Below are positions 55,703 to 64,000 of a stretch of DNA of 64,000 bases, piece after piece. The stretch lies in contig NZ_FMZA01000008.1 in NCBI RefSeq assembly GCF_900102685.1, positions 100,746 through 164,745 on the forward strand, read 5' to 3'. A model generated the notes under the pieces. That model saw nothing but the letters and a program-made list of their open reading frames with translations, ran no database searches and was not told the DNA's origin. Origin of the DNA: Melghirimyces thermohalophilus. GTDB taxonomy: Bacteria > Bacillota > Bacilli > Thermoactinomycetales > DSM-45169. Made by a program: the position numbers and the translations under genes. Position 1 is the first letter of the stretch. Each line of letters begins with the position of its first letter.

Positions 55703-55740
55703 AAAAACCCGAACGATGCAACAAGACGGTTCGGGTTTTT
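55703..55740 (+). terminator. Terminator of the gluconate operon
   Basis: AAAAACCCGAAC pairs with GGTTCGGGTTTTT, 13 nt after gnd. Confidence 0.9.
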
Positions 55741-55880
55741 GTTTTACTCTTTTCCCCGGGCCTTCCCAACATGAAAATCCCCTGTCTTTTTTGCCGTTCC
55801 AATACTGTCTTGTGTTATGTAAGGGGATGTCCTTCTTCATCGGTTCGGACGGAGTGTGACCTATCTGGAGCATATACCGA

Positions 55881-55949
55881 CGTTATTTCTCTATCGGCGA
55901 TATTCACGACGTTGAAGGCAGAGGGTTTAAAAAGCAAAGTATTCATTAA
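55881..55949 (+). pseudogene. 3'-end relic of a yitT gene
   Basis: Encodes RYFSIGDIHDVEGRGFKKQSIH followed by TAA, the C-terminus of a YitT protein. Its last 8 codons and the following bases (ATTAATGCAG) match the end of the intact gene at 43083-43955, and similarity resumes in the 3' flank (about 55972-56001 versus 44013-44042). The rest of the 55741-56026 interval holds no gene. Confidence 0.8.
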
Positions 55950-56026
55950 TGCAGCAGGTATTTATATTTACTAAGGTTTGTATATTAGACTGGTTTGAAT
56001 TTATCTGGACATCGGCATTTCAATCG

Positions 56027-56728
56027 TTAGTCAGGTACGTTCCGTTTTCCGTCCAACTTCCTGGTGTAATAAGTCGAATAACCGATAATGAGCGGCACAA
56101 GGGCCATTGTCGGCATAAACCACAACATAAGGCTGACGGATTCTATCTGAAGAAGCCGTGGAGCGCCAAAGACCGTGAAGGCTGTAACCGTTGCGATACA
56201 GCAGGACAACATGCCGACGATATGCTCTACGACCCAATGGGATTTGCGTTTAGGCACGGATAGCCAGTATTGCAGTTGCGACAATCCTAAGAACATACCG
56301 ATGATCGGAAAGTACTGGAGCAGCGGAAAGCTGATGATCCATCCGTAGGCGCTGACACCGATCGCTGAAATCAGCATTAACGAGGGAAACAAGAAATCGA
56401 TCGGCTGGCGATGGGAGATCTTTCGCTTTTTAAATCGCAGGACTCGAATCCCATACCAGGCTGTCGCCCCGCTGAGAATCGCGATAAAAATCAGGAACCA
56501 CGAAAAGGGGATCGCATCGGGATTGGACCCTGCATCCCAGGTTAAGCGGTAAATCCCCATGTATAGTGCTGTGATCGAAACACTTGCCATCGAGACTACA
56601 TAAAGCCACCCGGTTCGCCGATGGAAGGTCCCACCTTTTCGGGTCACCATCGGGATCACAAATACGAGCAAAGCTGCAAACCCACTAATCACATGCAACC
56701 CGAGGGCCATGTTAAACGAAACTTCCAT
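56027..56728 (-). CDS. DUF2306 family membrane protein
   Basis: 233 residues with about seven hydrophobic segments; HVISGFAALLVFVIPMVTRKGGTFHRRTGWLYV at the N-terminus is the family signature with conserved His and Arg residues. Function unknown; some relatives lie next to respiratory or regulatory genes. AAAGGAGG precedes the ATG. Confidence 0.8.
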   Translation of the reverse strand: MEVSFNMALGLHVISGFAALLVFVIPMVTRKGGTFHRRTGWLYVVSMASVSITALYMGIYRLTWDAGSNPDAIPFSWFLIFIAILSGATAWYGIRVLRFKKRKISHRQPIDFLFPSLMLISAIGVSAYGWIISFPLLQYFPIIGMFLGLSQLQYWLSVPKRKSHWVVEHIVGMLSCCIATVTAFTVFGAPRLLQIESVSLMLWFMPTMALVPLIIGYSTYYTRKLDGKRNVPD

Positions 56729-57039
56729 GGTAAAATGCCTCCTTTTGTGCTTCTCTCCCCTTCTGCTCTCTTGATTTCAATCATACTTTTAGCACCATTC
56801 ATCGTATTCCTGGAAGTATACTGATGGGGGTGTATGATCTTTATTAATTTTTTCGTACCCTTCTCCCTCTGTCGTTCGACAAAAAACTTTGTTTTGCAGT
56901 AGAAGTCGGATGGCAGTGTCCTCCAAACCACCGCTTCATGCAGGATTTTTTGTAGTCATCGATCCTCGATTCCCATCGTGTGCTTCCAAGTTACATCAAC
57001 AAAAGTTGATTCGAGGGGAACACATATCGGTGGAAAGGA
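56729..57039. other. Intergenic stretch without a supported gene
   Basis: AT-rich to mixed sequence between the DUF2306 gene and the ars relics. No frame with a ribosome-binding site or family match was seen. Confidence 0.4.
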
Positions 57040-57143
57040 ATCCGCTAAGATGAGGATTTTTTTACCGAGCCCTTCTGCCATCTGACTGCGACAGGAGTTG
57101 CTGGTGCAGAGGAAGTAGATCGTTTTTTCTTGTTTGTTGTCAT
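57040..57143 (-). pseudogene. arsC: arsC relic (arsenate reductase N-terminus)
   Basis: From ATG 57143 (GGAGGG upstream) the strand encodes TTNKK, then after a one-base frameshift [21 protein letters not shown], the thioredoxin-type arsenate reductase start with its catalytic Cys loop. Homology stops after about 30 codons. An exact 12-bp inverted copy of the arsB stop region (ATCTTAGCGGAT at 57159-57170) occurs at 57040-57051, marking a rearrangement breakpoint. Confidence 0.75.
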
Positions 57144-57161
57144 GGTCATCCCTCCAAAATC

Positions 57162-57476
57162 TTAGCGGATCAGCAACAGCGAGATATATAAGACGAAAAG
57201 CGTAATTAGCAGGGTCGCCAGCGAGCCGATCGGGGTGATCTTGGGCCCCAGATCGGAACCGATCATATTGGCGTAAATCAGCGCCTCACGCATCAGTCCG
57301 TCGGTTGCGATGGCATTGATGGCCAGGGCATCGATCATCACAGTCGGCATGTTGTTCATGATCGAAGACAGAATGGCGGCGATGAAGCCCATGCCCACGG
57401 TACCCGTCAACACCCCTTGATCCGCTGTCCATTGGATCGCTCCCGCAAGAGCGTCAGTGAGCCCCGCGTTCTTCAA
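57162..57476 (-). pseudogene. arsB: arsB relic (arsenite efflux pump C-terminus)
   Basis: 104 codons with [31 protein letters not shown] and [19 protein letters not shown], typical of the C-terminal part of ArsB. The N-terminal about 300 residues are missing, and about 35 residues near the end are lost before LYISLLLIR. Followed by the arsC relic in the normal arsB-arsC order. Confidence 0.85.
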
Positions 57477-57533
57477 GGGGTAATACCAGCGAAGCTGTCA
57501 CCAGGGGCAAAGTAGATTCCATAAAAAGTAAAA

Positions 57534-57555
57534 CCCTCAACTGAGGGCTTTTTTT
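57534..57555 (+). terminator. Terminator before the second Tn3 transposase
   Basis: CCCTCA pairs with TGAGGG around AC, followed by CTTTTTTT. It isolates the transposase gene from upstream transcription. Confidence 0.65.
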
Positions 57556-57623
57556 ATATTTCGCCTCACATTAAGATGTGGCTAAACTACTATTTCAATC
57601 TTACAGAGGGAGGCTCAATTGTC

Positions 57624-60590
57624 GTGAAGCGAAATTGGGACGTAGAGGAACTCATCGAACATTTTACTTTCCTTCCGAAGGAAATGCAGTTGGTGGGCAA
57701 CAAAACAGGGGAAACGCGGATCGGGTTCGCGGTATTGTTGAAGGTTTTTCAGTATCAAGCCCGTTTTCCTGCCTCTAAAAAAGAGATTCCCAAAGCAGTG
57801 GTGAGTTACATTGCTAAACAAGTCAATACCGATCCTCAACTGTTTTCACAATACGACTGGAACGGCAGAGCAATCAAATACCATCGGTCTCAGATCCGAG
57901 AATTTTGTGGGTTTCGAGCATCATCCACCAAAGATATTCAAGAAGTGATGGATTGGGTCCATGATCATGTACTGCCTCGAAATATCGAACTCGAATGGGT
58001 TAAGGAAAAAATCTATGCCGAGTTTCACCGGCGACAGTTGGAACCACCTACACCGGAGCGATTTGACCGCGTTGTACGTTCTGTCATCCGTACATACGAA
58101 TCCTCCTTTTTCGATCAGATTTATCATCGCTTGTCCAACACTTCTATCGCCCAGATCGATTCCCTGATTCATTTATGGACATCTGAATCCTCTGAGGAAA
58201 ATATTAATCCCAAGGATCAAGAACGACCCCTTACCTTTCGTGAATTGGTTGCAGATCCTGGACGGGTGGGGTTGGATAGCTTGTTCCGGGAGATATCCAA
58301 GCTCCGGACAATTCGCCATCTTCAACTTCCAGAAGATCTTTTTCTGAAGGTCCCTCCCAAAATGATCAAGCGGTATCGGCAACGTGCTGTTACCGAGGAT
58401 ATTCGGGAATTACGGCGACATCCGGCACCGGTACGGTATACGCTTCTGTCCGCATTTTTCTGGAGTCGGGGGCGGGAAATTACAGATAATTTGGTGGAGC
58501 TTCTAATCCAGATCGTTCATCGAATCGGTGCCCGTGCGGAACGCAAAGTGGAAAAGGAGATCCTCCACGACCTTAAACGTGTTCATGGAAAGACGGGGCT
58601 TCTGTATCGTTTGGCGGAGACAGCTTTGGAACATCCCGACGGAATTGTAAGGGAAGTTCTGTTTCCAGTCGTCCAAGAAGAAACGCTTCGATCTATTGTT
58701 AAAGAAATGAAGAACACCGGTCCTGCTTATCGCCAGAAAGTCTATACCGTGATGAGGTCCTCCTACGGAACGCATTACAGGCGCATGGTACCAGAAATCT
58801 TGGATGTCCTTCATTTTCGATCCAACAATGACGTACACCAACCGGTCATTGAGGCTTTGCAGTTGTTAAAACAATATGCCCGCACCAGTCATCACCACTA
58901 CGCCGAAACCGATGATGTTCCTATTGAAGGTGTGGTCCGGCCTGCTTGGGTGGAAACCGTTATCGATCAGGAAACACAACGAATCAACCGAATCAATTAC
59001 GAAATTAGTGTGCTCCACGCTTTACGGGATAAATTGCGATGTAAAGAAATCTGGGTGGTGGGAGCGGATCGTTATCGCAATCCAGAGGAAGATCTTCCGA
59101 AAGACTTTGATCAGTACCGGGAAGAGCATTATCAGGCATTAAAGCAACCTTTGGAAGCGGATGCTTTTATCACGAAGCTTCAGCAGAACATGCATGAGGT
59201 ATTGGAACGATTGAATGTTGGAATTCCATCGAATCCGAAGGTACGGATCTCTACCAAGGGAAATGGGTGGATTTCAGTCTCTCCCTTGGAGCCCCAACCG
59301 GAACCCCGAAATCTTACCCTCATTAAAGCTCACATTATGAAGCGTTGGCCCATGACGAGCTTATTGGACATCTTGAAGGAAGCGGATTTACGAATCGGTT
59401 TTACCGAACGATTTAAAACCGTAGCAGTTCGTGAGGTGTTGGATCGAGAGACAATTCAAAAGCGACTGATCCTTTGTTTATATGGATTGGGCACCAACAC
59501 GGGGCTGAAACGGGTATCCGCCGGAGATCACGGAGAAAGTTATAAAGACCTTCTTTATATTCGGAGGAAGTTTATTCATAAGGAAAATCTCCGTCAAGCC
59601 ATAGCAGGCGTTGTCAATGCTATTCTGAACCATCGGATACAGGAGATCTGGGGGGATGGGACAACCTCTTGTGCTTCGGATTCCAAGAAGTTTGGAGCGT
59701 GGGACCAAAACCTGATGACCGAGTGGCACATTCGTTACCGGGGTCGGGGAGTGATGATCTATTGGCATGTCGAGAAAAACTCCACCTGTGTCTACTCCCA
59801 ACTGAAATCGTGTTCCTCGTCAGAAGTCGCTGCGATGATTGAGGGATTGTTGCGTCACAGTACCGATATGAATATTGAGAAGAATTACGTAGATACTCAC
59901 GGACAAAGTGAAGTGGCCTTCGCTTTTTGCCACCTGCTGGGCTATCATTTAATGCCCCGGTTTAAAGCGATTCACAGTCAAAAATTATACCGGCCGGAAG
60001 CCGGGATGTCGGATGCTTACCCCCACCTTCAGCCGGTATTAACACGACCTATCAATTGGGAATTAATACGACAACAGTACGATCAAATGATGAAATATGC
60101 CACCGCCCTCCGCCTGGGGACGGCGGAAACGGAAGCCATCTTAAAACGATTTATCCGAAACAGCGGACATCCAACATATCGGGCGTTGAGTGAATTAGGG
60201 AAGGCGGTAAAAACCATCTTCCTATGTGAGTACCTTCATTCGGAGGAAGTCCGCCGGGAAATCCAAGAGGGATTGAATGTTGTCGAGAATTGGAATTCCG
60301 CCAACAGCTTTATTTTTTATGGGAAGGGAGGCGAAATCCAAACCAATCAATTGGAGGATCAGGAAGTGGCCGTGTTATCCTTGCATCTGTTGCAAAACTG
60401 CCTAGTCTTTATCAACACACTTATGATCCAGGAAGTCTTGATGGAGGATAATCATAAGCTGTTGAGCCGGCTATATCCGGAGGACTTCCGTGCTTTAACG
60501 CCGTTGATTTATTCCCATGTGAATCCATACGGTACTTTCCGGTTAAACATGCGGGAAAGATTGTCTTTGGGGAAAAGAAATGTGTCTTAA
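57624..60590 (+). CDS. tnpA: Tn3-family transposase
   Basis: About 988 residues, the normal full length, from the GTG that follows GAGGGAGG. The N-terminal DUF4158 domain (about 1-170) has [18 protein letters not shown]. The DDE core includes [16 protein letters not shown] (first Asp), [15 protein letters not shown] (second Asp) and [13 protein letters not shown] (Glu). The frame is intact. It differs from the TnpA at 44266, so it belongs to another element. No resolvase and no matching 38-bp terminal repeats were found nearby. Confidence 0.93.
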   Translation: MKRNWDVEELIEHFTFLPKEMQLVGNKTGETRIGFAVLLKVFQYQARFPASKKEIPKAVVSYIAKQVNTDPQLFSQYDWNGRAIKYHRSQIREFCGFRASSTKDIQEVMDWVHDHVLPRNIELEWVKEKIYAEFHRRQLEPPTPERFDRVVRSVIRTYESSFFDQIYHRLSNTSIAQIDSLIHLWTSESSEENINPKDQERPLTFRELVADPGRVGLDSLFREISKLRTIRHLQLPEDLFLKVPPKMIKRYRQRAVTEDIRELRRHPAPVRYTLLSAFFWSRGREITDNLVELLIQIVHRIGARAERKVEKEILHDLKRVHGKTGLLYRLAETALEHPDGIVREVLFPVVQEETLRSIVKEMKNTGPAYRQKVYTVMRSSYGTHYRRMVPEILDVLHFRSNNDVHQPVIEALQLLKQYARTSHHHYAETDDVPIEGVVRPAWVETVIDQETQRINRINYEISVLHALRDKLRCKEIWVVGADRYRNPEEDLPKDFDQYREEHYQALKQPLEADAFITKLQQNMHEVLERLNVGIPSNPKVRISTKGNGWISVSPLEPQPEPRNLTLIKAHIMKRWPMTSLLDILKEADLRIGFTERFKTVAVREVLDRETIQKRLILCLYGLGTNTGLKRVSAGDHGESYKDLLYIRRKFIHKENLRQAIAGVVNAILNHRIQEIWGDGTTSCASDSKKFGAWDQNLMTEWHIRYRGRGVMIYWHVEKNSTCVYSQLKSCSSSEVAAMIEGLLRHSTDMNIEKNYVDTHGQSEVAFAFCHLLGYHLMPRFKAIHSQKLYRPEAGMSDAYPHLQPVLTRPINWELIRQQYDQMMKYATALRLGTAETEAILKRFIRNSGHPTYRALSELGKAVKTIFLCEYLHSEEVRREIQEGLNVVENWNSANSFIFYGKGGEIQTNQLEDQEVAVLSLHLLQNCLVFINTLMIQEVLMEDNHKLLSRLYPEDFRALTPLIYSHVNPYGTFRLNMRERLSLGKRNVS

Positions 60591-61199
60591 GGGGCCTTAA
60601 GGTTTACTTCTTCACTGACTGTTTCGACATGTTAAAATTCAACTGTAAGTGGATTGAAGATTAGTTGAGGAGAGAGAAGCTTAGAGGAATGAGTACAGAA
60701 GTCTACGAGCAAATAGGCGTAGCCACGACTGCCGTTCCTTCGACGAGTACCAGATGATGTTTGGACTCGACGATGAGGTGTTGTCGCGAGGGAAAATACT
60801 CGATGTGGTAATCGTACACACTATTGCCACGAATTGATCGACAAGGAGTCACTTTAAGGAATGAAAAGAGGCCTAGGGATTAACCCATTGGCCTCTAACT
60901 TAATTTTAAAGGGGAGGCAAATAAAGCGTTTGTGTAGAAAAAATACGTGGGTAAGTGATGAAAGGAGTTTTAGGATGAAATGCGAACAACATAAACAGTT
61001 CCAAAGTTCAAGTGGTAAAGGAAGCCTTGGGAGTCGGAAATAATCGCTAGTTGCTCGTCGGTATGAAGTCGGCTAGAAAGCATGTCACCGTTGGATTCGC
61101 CAGTATAAGGACGGTCATTTCGGTGAAGTGAGTTCTCAGGCCGTTAAATAACGAGAGGTTTATATATTGCTTTATAAATGAACCAAAAGGATGGATTAC
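60591..61199 (+). other. Interval with methyltransferase and IS relics
   Basis: From ATG 60689 the sequence encodes STEVYEQIGVA and, after one missing base, RSFDEYQMMFGLDDEVLSRGKILDV, the start of a SAM-dependent methyltransferase; it breaks off near 60815. From about 61006 to 61130 another relic reads VQVVKEALGVGN, then LVARRYEV and HRWIRQYKDGHFGEV, an IS-type transposase OrfA with stop codons. Neither is functional. Confidence 0.55.
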
Positions 61200-62426
61200 A
61201 TGTATAAACAACGATCCTTCCATTTTTTGTGGATAGGCCAAACTTTAGCTAACAGCGGAGACCTTTTTTATATTGTCGGGATTATCAGTTTTCTTTATAA
61301 AATTACTGGTTCAGCAACTTTAATGGCGTTAGTCCCGTTTATTATAACTTTTTCTCGTTTCTTAGGTGGTATTATTGCACCTGGAATAATGGACCGATTC
61401 TACCTAAAAACAGTCCTTGTATTCTCTCAACTGGGTAAAACAGCTCTTTTCTTTGCTCTAACGGCTTATCTTATGACTTTGTCAGAACCCGATAGTCTAT
61501 ATTTTATTTATTCCCTTATCGGTTTAATCGCCTTTCTAGACGGGTGGGCAACACCTGCCAGAAACTCTATGTTACCTCGATTGGTAAAAAAAGAGGAACT
61601 TGTGAAAGCCAACGGTTTCGTCTCAGTTGTTGATCAAAGTGTACAACTGGGGGGGTGGCCTATCGGTGGTATTCTTATAGCTACTTTTAATGGTACCTTT
61701 TTAATAATGTTAACCTTAATTCTTTTTATAATTTCCACTGTCATGATGGCTCTAATTCAAGATAGAAACGGAAACCAAAAGGAGAGGTCGGTGTCATCAA
61801 CTAATAAATGGGACTCCGTCAAAGGGGGGTGGGTTACTATTTGGAGAACACCATCCCTTAAAACTGTTGCTCTTATGGACCTTATTGATGCAATTACGGA
61901 TGTAGTTTGGATTGCAGCCATCCTTTACATTTATGTCGAGGATGTGCTACATAAAAGTGAAGCATGGTGGGGGTACATAAATTCTTCTTTTTTTGGTGGG
62001 CTTATTTTGGGAGGGCTTGTAAGTCTTAAAGGTGAGTCTATAATGATGCAAAGACTTCACATAGGGGTGTTTGGTGGAACTTTATTGGTCGGTGTTTTCA
62101 CCTTGCTGTTTGGACTCTCAACAATTCCCTTGGTATCTCTTATTATATCTGTCATGGTTGGTGTGGCTACCCAAATTAAAATGATTAGCCAACAAACTGT
62201 AATACAATTAAATACTTCAGATAACCTTCTCCCGAAGGTATTTTCCTCAAGGGATGCTATTTTAACTGGAGCTTTCGGTTTATCATCTTTAATCTTTGGT
62301 TATCTAGCCGAGACTTTTGGGGTTCAAGCAGTATTTGTAGTTGCTGCTACTTTGCTTACTATCTCAGGAATTTGGGCATATACCAGAAAAGAGTATCTAA
62401 AACCAGTAGAGCACACAAAACATTGA
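61200..62426 (+). CDS. MFS transporter, exporter-like
   Basis: About 408 residues with 12 predicted helices. FLWIGQTLANSGDLFYIVGIISFLYKITGSATLMALVPF and GWATPARNSMLPRLVKKEELVKANG are typical of the Mef/antibiotic-efflux MFS group. The ATG at 61200 is favoured by AAAAGGATGG upstream; 61191 is an alternative. AT-rich. It is upstream of the peptide and HExxH genes and could export a peptide product; the link is inferred from position only. Confidence 0.82.
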   Translation: MYKQRSFHFLWIGQTLANSGDLFYIVGIISFLYKITGSATLMALVPFIITFSRFLGGIIAPGIMDRFYLKTVLVFSQLGKTALFFALTAYLMTLSEPDSLYFIYSLIGLIAFLDGWATPARNSMLPRLVKKEELVKANGFVSVVDQSVQLGGWPIGGILIATFNGTFLIMLTLILFIISTVMMALIQDRNGNQKERSVSSTNKWDSVKGGWVTIWRTPSLKTVALMDLIDAITDVVWIAAILYIYVEDVLHKSEAWWGYINSSFFGGLILGGLVSLKGESIMMQRLHIGVFGGTLLVGVFTLLFGLSTIPLVSLIISVMVGVATQIKMISQQTVIQLNTSDNLLPKVFSSRDAILTGAFGLSSLIFGYLAETFGVQAVFVVAATLLTISGIWAYTRKEYLKPVEHTKH

Positions 62427-62748
62427 TTAGTAATAGGGTGAAACGACTGATCTGGAAATGGAATGTATCATCCAATATTTTCAATGGAGGATTCCAAGAT
62501 CCTCTTGCATTTTATTTGGATGGGGTGTCTCTTCCGCCCTGAATTGTGTTCGGCGGGGAAAAGCTTCACAGAGGAGTTTGTTGCCCCAAATACCTTCCCG
62601 CGGGTAGGATGACAAAAGCCCCTTAGACTTTACTTGGAGAATCAAATTACTCTATCAACGAAAGGGGTAATTTTCGTAATAGTGGCACTTGATAAACAAT
62701 ATATTCCTTGATACTATACAATTGATTCCAATAAAGGAGGTGACTAAC
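62427..62748 (+). promoter_or_regulatory. Intergenic region with promoter of the peptide gene
   Basis: Near its end are -35 TTGATA (62689-62694), a 17-nt spacer and -10 TACTAT (62712-62717), then AAAGGAGGTGA directly before the peptide start. The first 250 bases hold no recognisable gene. Confidence 0.5.
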
Positions 62749-62907
62749 ATGAGCATGGATGAGTTGTTAGAACAGTTGGCAGCTGAAATCAAAGATGAAG
62801 ATGTCAAAAATGCACAAAGCTCAGCTTCTAAGATGAGAGATACGAGTGATATGAAAATGTATGGACCACTTCGTATGTTTGCTACTGATACGGCTAATAA
62901 ATCTTAA
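62749..62907 (+). CDS. 52-residue peptide, candidate RiPP precursor
   Basis: Sequence features: an acidic amphipathic N-terminal half (MDELLEQLAAEIKDEDV), then a hydrophilic C-terminal half with Asp/Ser/Thr and the YGPLRMF core-like segment, ending in DTANKS. It has no cysteine. The ribosome-binding site AAAGGAGGTGA is nearly perfect. The size, the helical acidic leader and the position before a HExxH peptide-modification gene fit a RiPP precursor. No known precursor family was recognised, so the function is inferred. Confidence 0.65.
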   Translation: MSMDELLEQLAAEIKDEDVKNAQSSASKMRDTSDMKMYGPLRMFATDTANKS

Positions 62908-62918
62908 TTTTTGTCACC

Positions 62919-62971
62919 AGCTTCGTAATGTTCCCAAAAATCTTTAAACATTACGAAGCTATATTTTTATT
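62919..62971 (+). terminator. Leaky-looking terminator between peptide and enzyme genes
   Basis: A 14-bp perfect stem AGCTTCGTAATGTT with its complement (62947-62960), 14-nt loop, then ATATTTTTATT. It would let the short peptide gene be transcribed more than the enzyme gene. Confidence 0.7.
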
Positions 62972-62993
62972 ATCTATAAGAGAAGGTGAGAAT

Positions 62994-63863
62994 ATGTTCG
63001 TGATGGGAGATCGTGCGAATGTCCAAACTATACAAGTATTGTCCGCGCCGTTTGCAGATAGTGAACTAAATAGTTTCGAATCTCTTAGATGTGCCTACAT
63101 AAAGCTCCTTAGTTCTATGCAACCGAAAGTACCACATTCTGGTGGATATAATCCTGAATATGTTACCAAACTTAATAAAGTCCAAACATTTATAAAAACT
63201 TTTCGTGAAGAGTCAAATATTGATGATACATACTATGATATGGATTTTGAGGGCTCCTTAATTCAGAGTAAAAAGGTACTTGAATGGACGCAAACTGCAG
63301 TGGATAAACTGGGAAAACAATGTCCAACGTTTCATTGGATTTTTAATCTAATAATGGATTCAATAGTCCACACTACATCCAATAATGCGGTTGGGGGAAC
63401 TTCTAGTCATCTTGTAGGTGTACTCTGGATTAATCCAAGAGAGAACTGGTCAGATATCGATATGTATGAATTTTTAGTTCACGAGCTTGGCCATACTCTG
63501 TTATTTTTACATGAGTGGAGATATGGTCTATTTACTAGTTATGAGCGTTTGCCTGATACAGATACATTCGCTAAGTCTGCCATTCGTTCTCAAATGCGAC
63601 CAATGGATAAAGCTTTCCATAGTGCAGTAGTAGCAACAGACGTTCTCCTTCTTAGAGAACTAATCATAGGACATAAAGGAAAACGAATACTTCACCCGGA
63701 TACTTCTACTTTAGTATCTATGGTGGGTCAATCAATCAAATCCATTAGAGAAGTTAATATGAGGCAAGGTATTTTAACTGATTATGCTTTAGGGATACTT
63801 GATCAATGTGAAGATAAATTAAAGAAAGTTGGCAAGGAGGAAAAGATATGCTTACACTGGTAG
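62994..63863 (+). CDS. HExxH putative peptide-modification protein (alpha-KG-dependent hydroxylase-like)
   Basis: 289 residues from the ATG that follows GAAGGTGAG. The C-terminal half has HLVGVLWINPRENW, the metal motif VHELGHTLL, and SQMRPMDKAFHSAVVATDVLLLREL, in which Arg-Pro and a downstream His match the HExxH peptide-modification family (known members act as alpha-ketoglutarate-dependent beta-hydroxylases on RiPP precursors). The N-terminal about 130 residues are helical without a recognised domain. It is 86 nt after the peptide gene. A simple protease is the main alternative. Confidence 0.7.
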   Translation: MFVMGDRANVQTIQVLSAPFADSELNSFESLRCAYIKLLSSMQPKVPHSGGYNPEYVTKLNKVQTFIKTFREESNIDDTYYDMDFEGSLIQSKKVLEWTQTAVDKLGKQCPTFHWIFNLIMDSIVHTTSNNAVGGTSSHLVGVLWINPRENWSDIDMYEFLVHELGHTLLFLHEWRYGLFTSYERLPDTDTFAKSAIRSQMRPMDKAFHSAVVATDVLLLRELIIGHKGKRILHPDTSTLVSMVGQSIKSIREVNMRQGILTDYALGILDQCEDKLKKVGKEEKICLHW

Positions 63864-64000
63864 GCTTTACGGAGGTGCTCAAAACGATATACACACTTTC
63901 GTACCCTTTTATCCAATCTTCCAGTCCGCCCTATCAAAAACTTAAAAATGCTCTGAAAGAGCATCCAGGCTGTCGAGAAAGTCTCGACAGCCTATTTTTT
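63848..64000 (+). CDS. Possible third gene, open to the window edge
   Basis: ATG 63848 follows AAGGAGG and overlaps the HExxH gene by 16 nt in another frame; it reads TLVGFTEVLKTIYTLSYPF and stays open to the last base. A very strong terminator hairpin lies inside it from 63967, so it may be a short or truncated gene, or none at all. Confidence 0.3.
   Translation, partial: MLTLVGFTEVLKTIYTLSYPFIQSSSPPYQKLKNALKEHPGCRESLDSLFF
63967..64000 (+). terminator. Strong terminator at the window edge
   Basis: A 12-bp perfect stem (AGGCTGTCGAGA and complement) with a 3-nt loop and A-T6 tail. It should end the transcript of the peptide/HExxH locus. Confidence 0.85.

Noticed and set aside
57536..57573. 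Left terminal repeat of the second Tn3 element
   Set aside because: The sequence ends in TTAAG as expected, but no complementary copy was found downstream within the window.
1..64000. CRISPR arrays, tRNA or rRNA genes
   Set aside because: No regularly spaced repeats and no cloverleaf or rRNA-like sequence were seen on either strand; a covariance-model scan would be decisive for tRNAs.

Overview
The window looks like chromosome of an endospore-forming Bacillales bacterium, most likely a thermoactinomycete-type (Kroppenstedtia/Desmospora-like) organism; the genus is inference. Evidence: gene order from 193 to 22375 follows the Bacillus subtilis qcrABC-ypjABCD-dapB-mgsA-bshB1-bshA-cca-birA-panBCD-aspB block; bacillithiol genes, the hemEHY order, a LexA box of the Bacillus type and several sporulation-linked genes (ypjB, CotF-like, SpoIIM-like, CdaS-like, YjcA-like) are present. 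By eye the core is GC-rich with frequent GTG/TTG starts.

1-13.4 kb is core metabolism: menaquinol-cytochrome c reductase (qcrABC), YpjA/YpjB, a YitT protein, a MazG-like pyrophosphohydrolase, dapB, then the mgsA-bshB1-bshA-cca-birA operon and panBCD. 13.4-18.6 kb replaces the dinG region of B. subtilis with a non-homologous end-joining locus: a TPR protein, Ku, and LigD split into separate ligase and polymerase genes. 18.7-28.4 kb holds mtaD, a lipoprotein, aspB, lexA, a KamA-family radical SAM enzyme, the coproporphyrin-type haem genes hemEHY and an acylphosphatase. 28.4-31 kb has two tyrosine recombinases flanking a perfect 20-bp inverted repeat. 31-44 kb is mixed: Tat-exported PhoD phosphatase, a frameshifted MFS transporter, an SDR, an AT-rich unusual Sat, DUF1360, CdaS, an alcohol dehydrogenase-like MDR protein, an SDR relic, RDD, SpoIIM-like, CotF-like and a second YitT.

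44-64 kb is accessory. A complete but decayed 6.24-kb Tn3-family transposon of the Tn4430 (TnpI/IRS) type lies at 44075-50314, with 38-bp terminal inverted repeats and a perfect TAATA target duplication. It carries a LysR regulator, two small membrane proteins and an interrupted haem-oxygenase-like gene. Next comes a B. subtilis-type gluconate operon (gntR-gntK-gntP-gnd) with recognisable cre and GntR operators. A second fragment of the yitT 3' end follows it, so the transposon plus operon are bracketed by related sequence. Then come a DUF2306 membrane protein, relics of an ars operon, an intact Tn3-family transposase gene, relics of a methyltransferase and of an IS, and at the edge an AT-rich locus: MFS exporter, 52-residue peptide, and a HExxH enzyme of the putative peptide-modification type.

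The best candidate for an undescribed system is this last locus (61200-64000), which has the layout of a minimal RiPP pathway: exporter, precursor-like peptide, intergenic terminator-like hairpin, HExxH peptide hydroxylase-like enzyme, hairpin terminator. The clearest mobile-element result is the fully bounded, multiply inactivated Tn4430-like transposon, whose resolution site is embedded in the last codons of its LysR cargo gene. No tRNA, rRNA or CRISPR array was seen.
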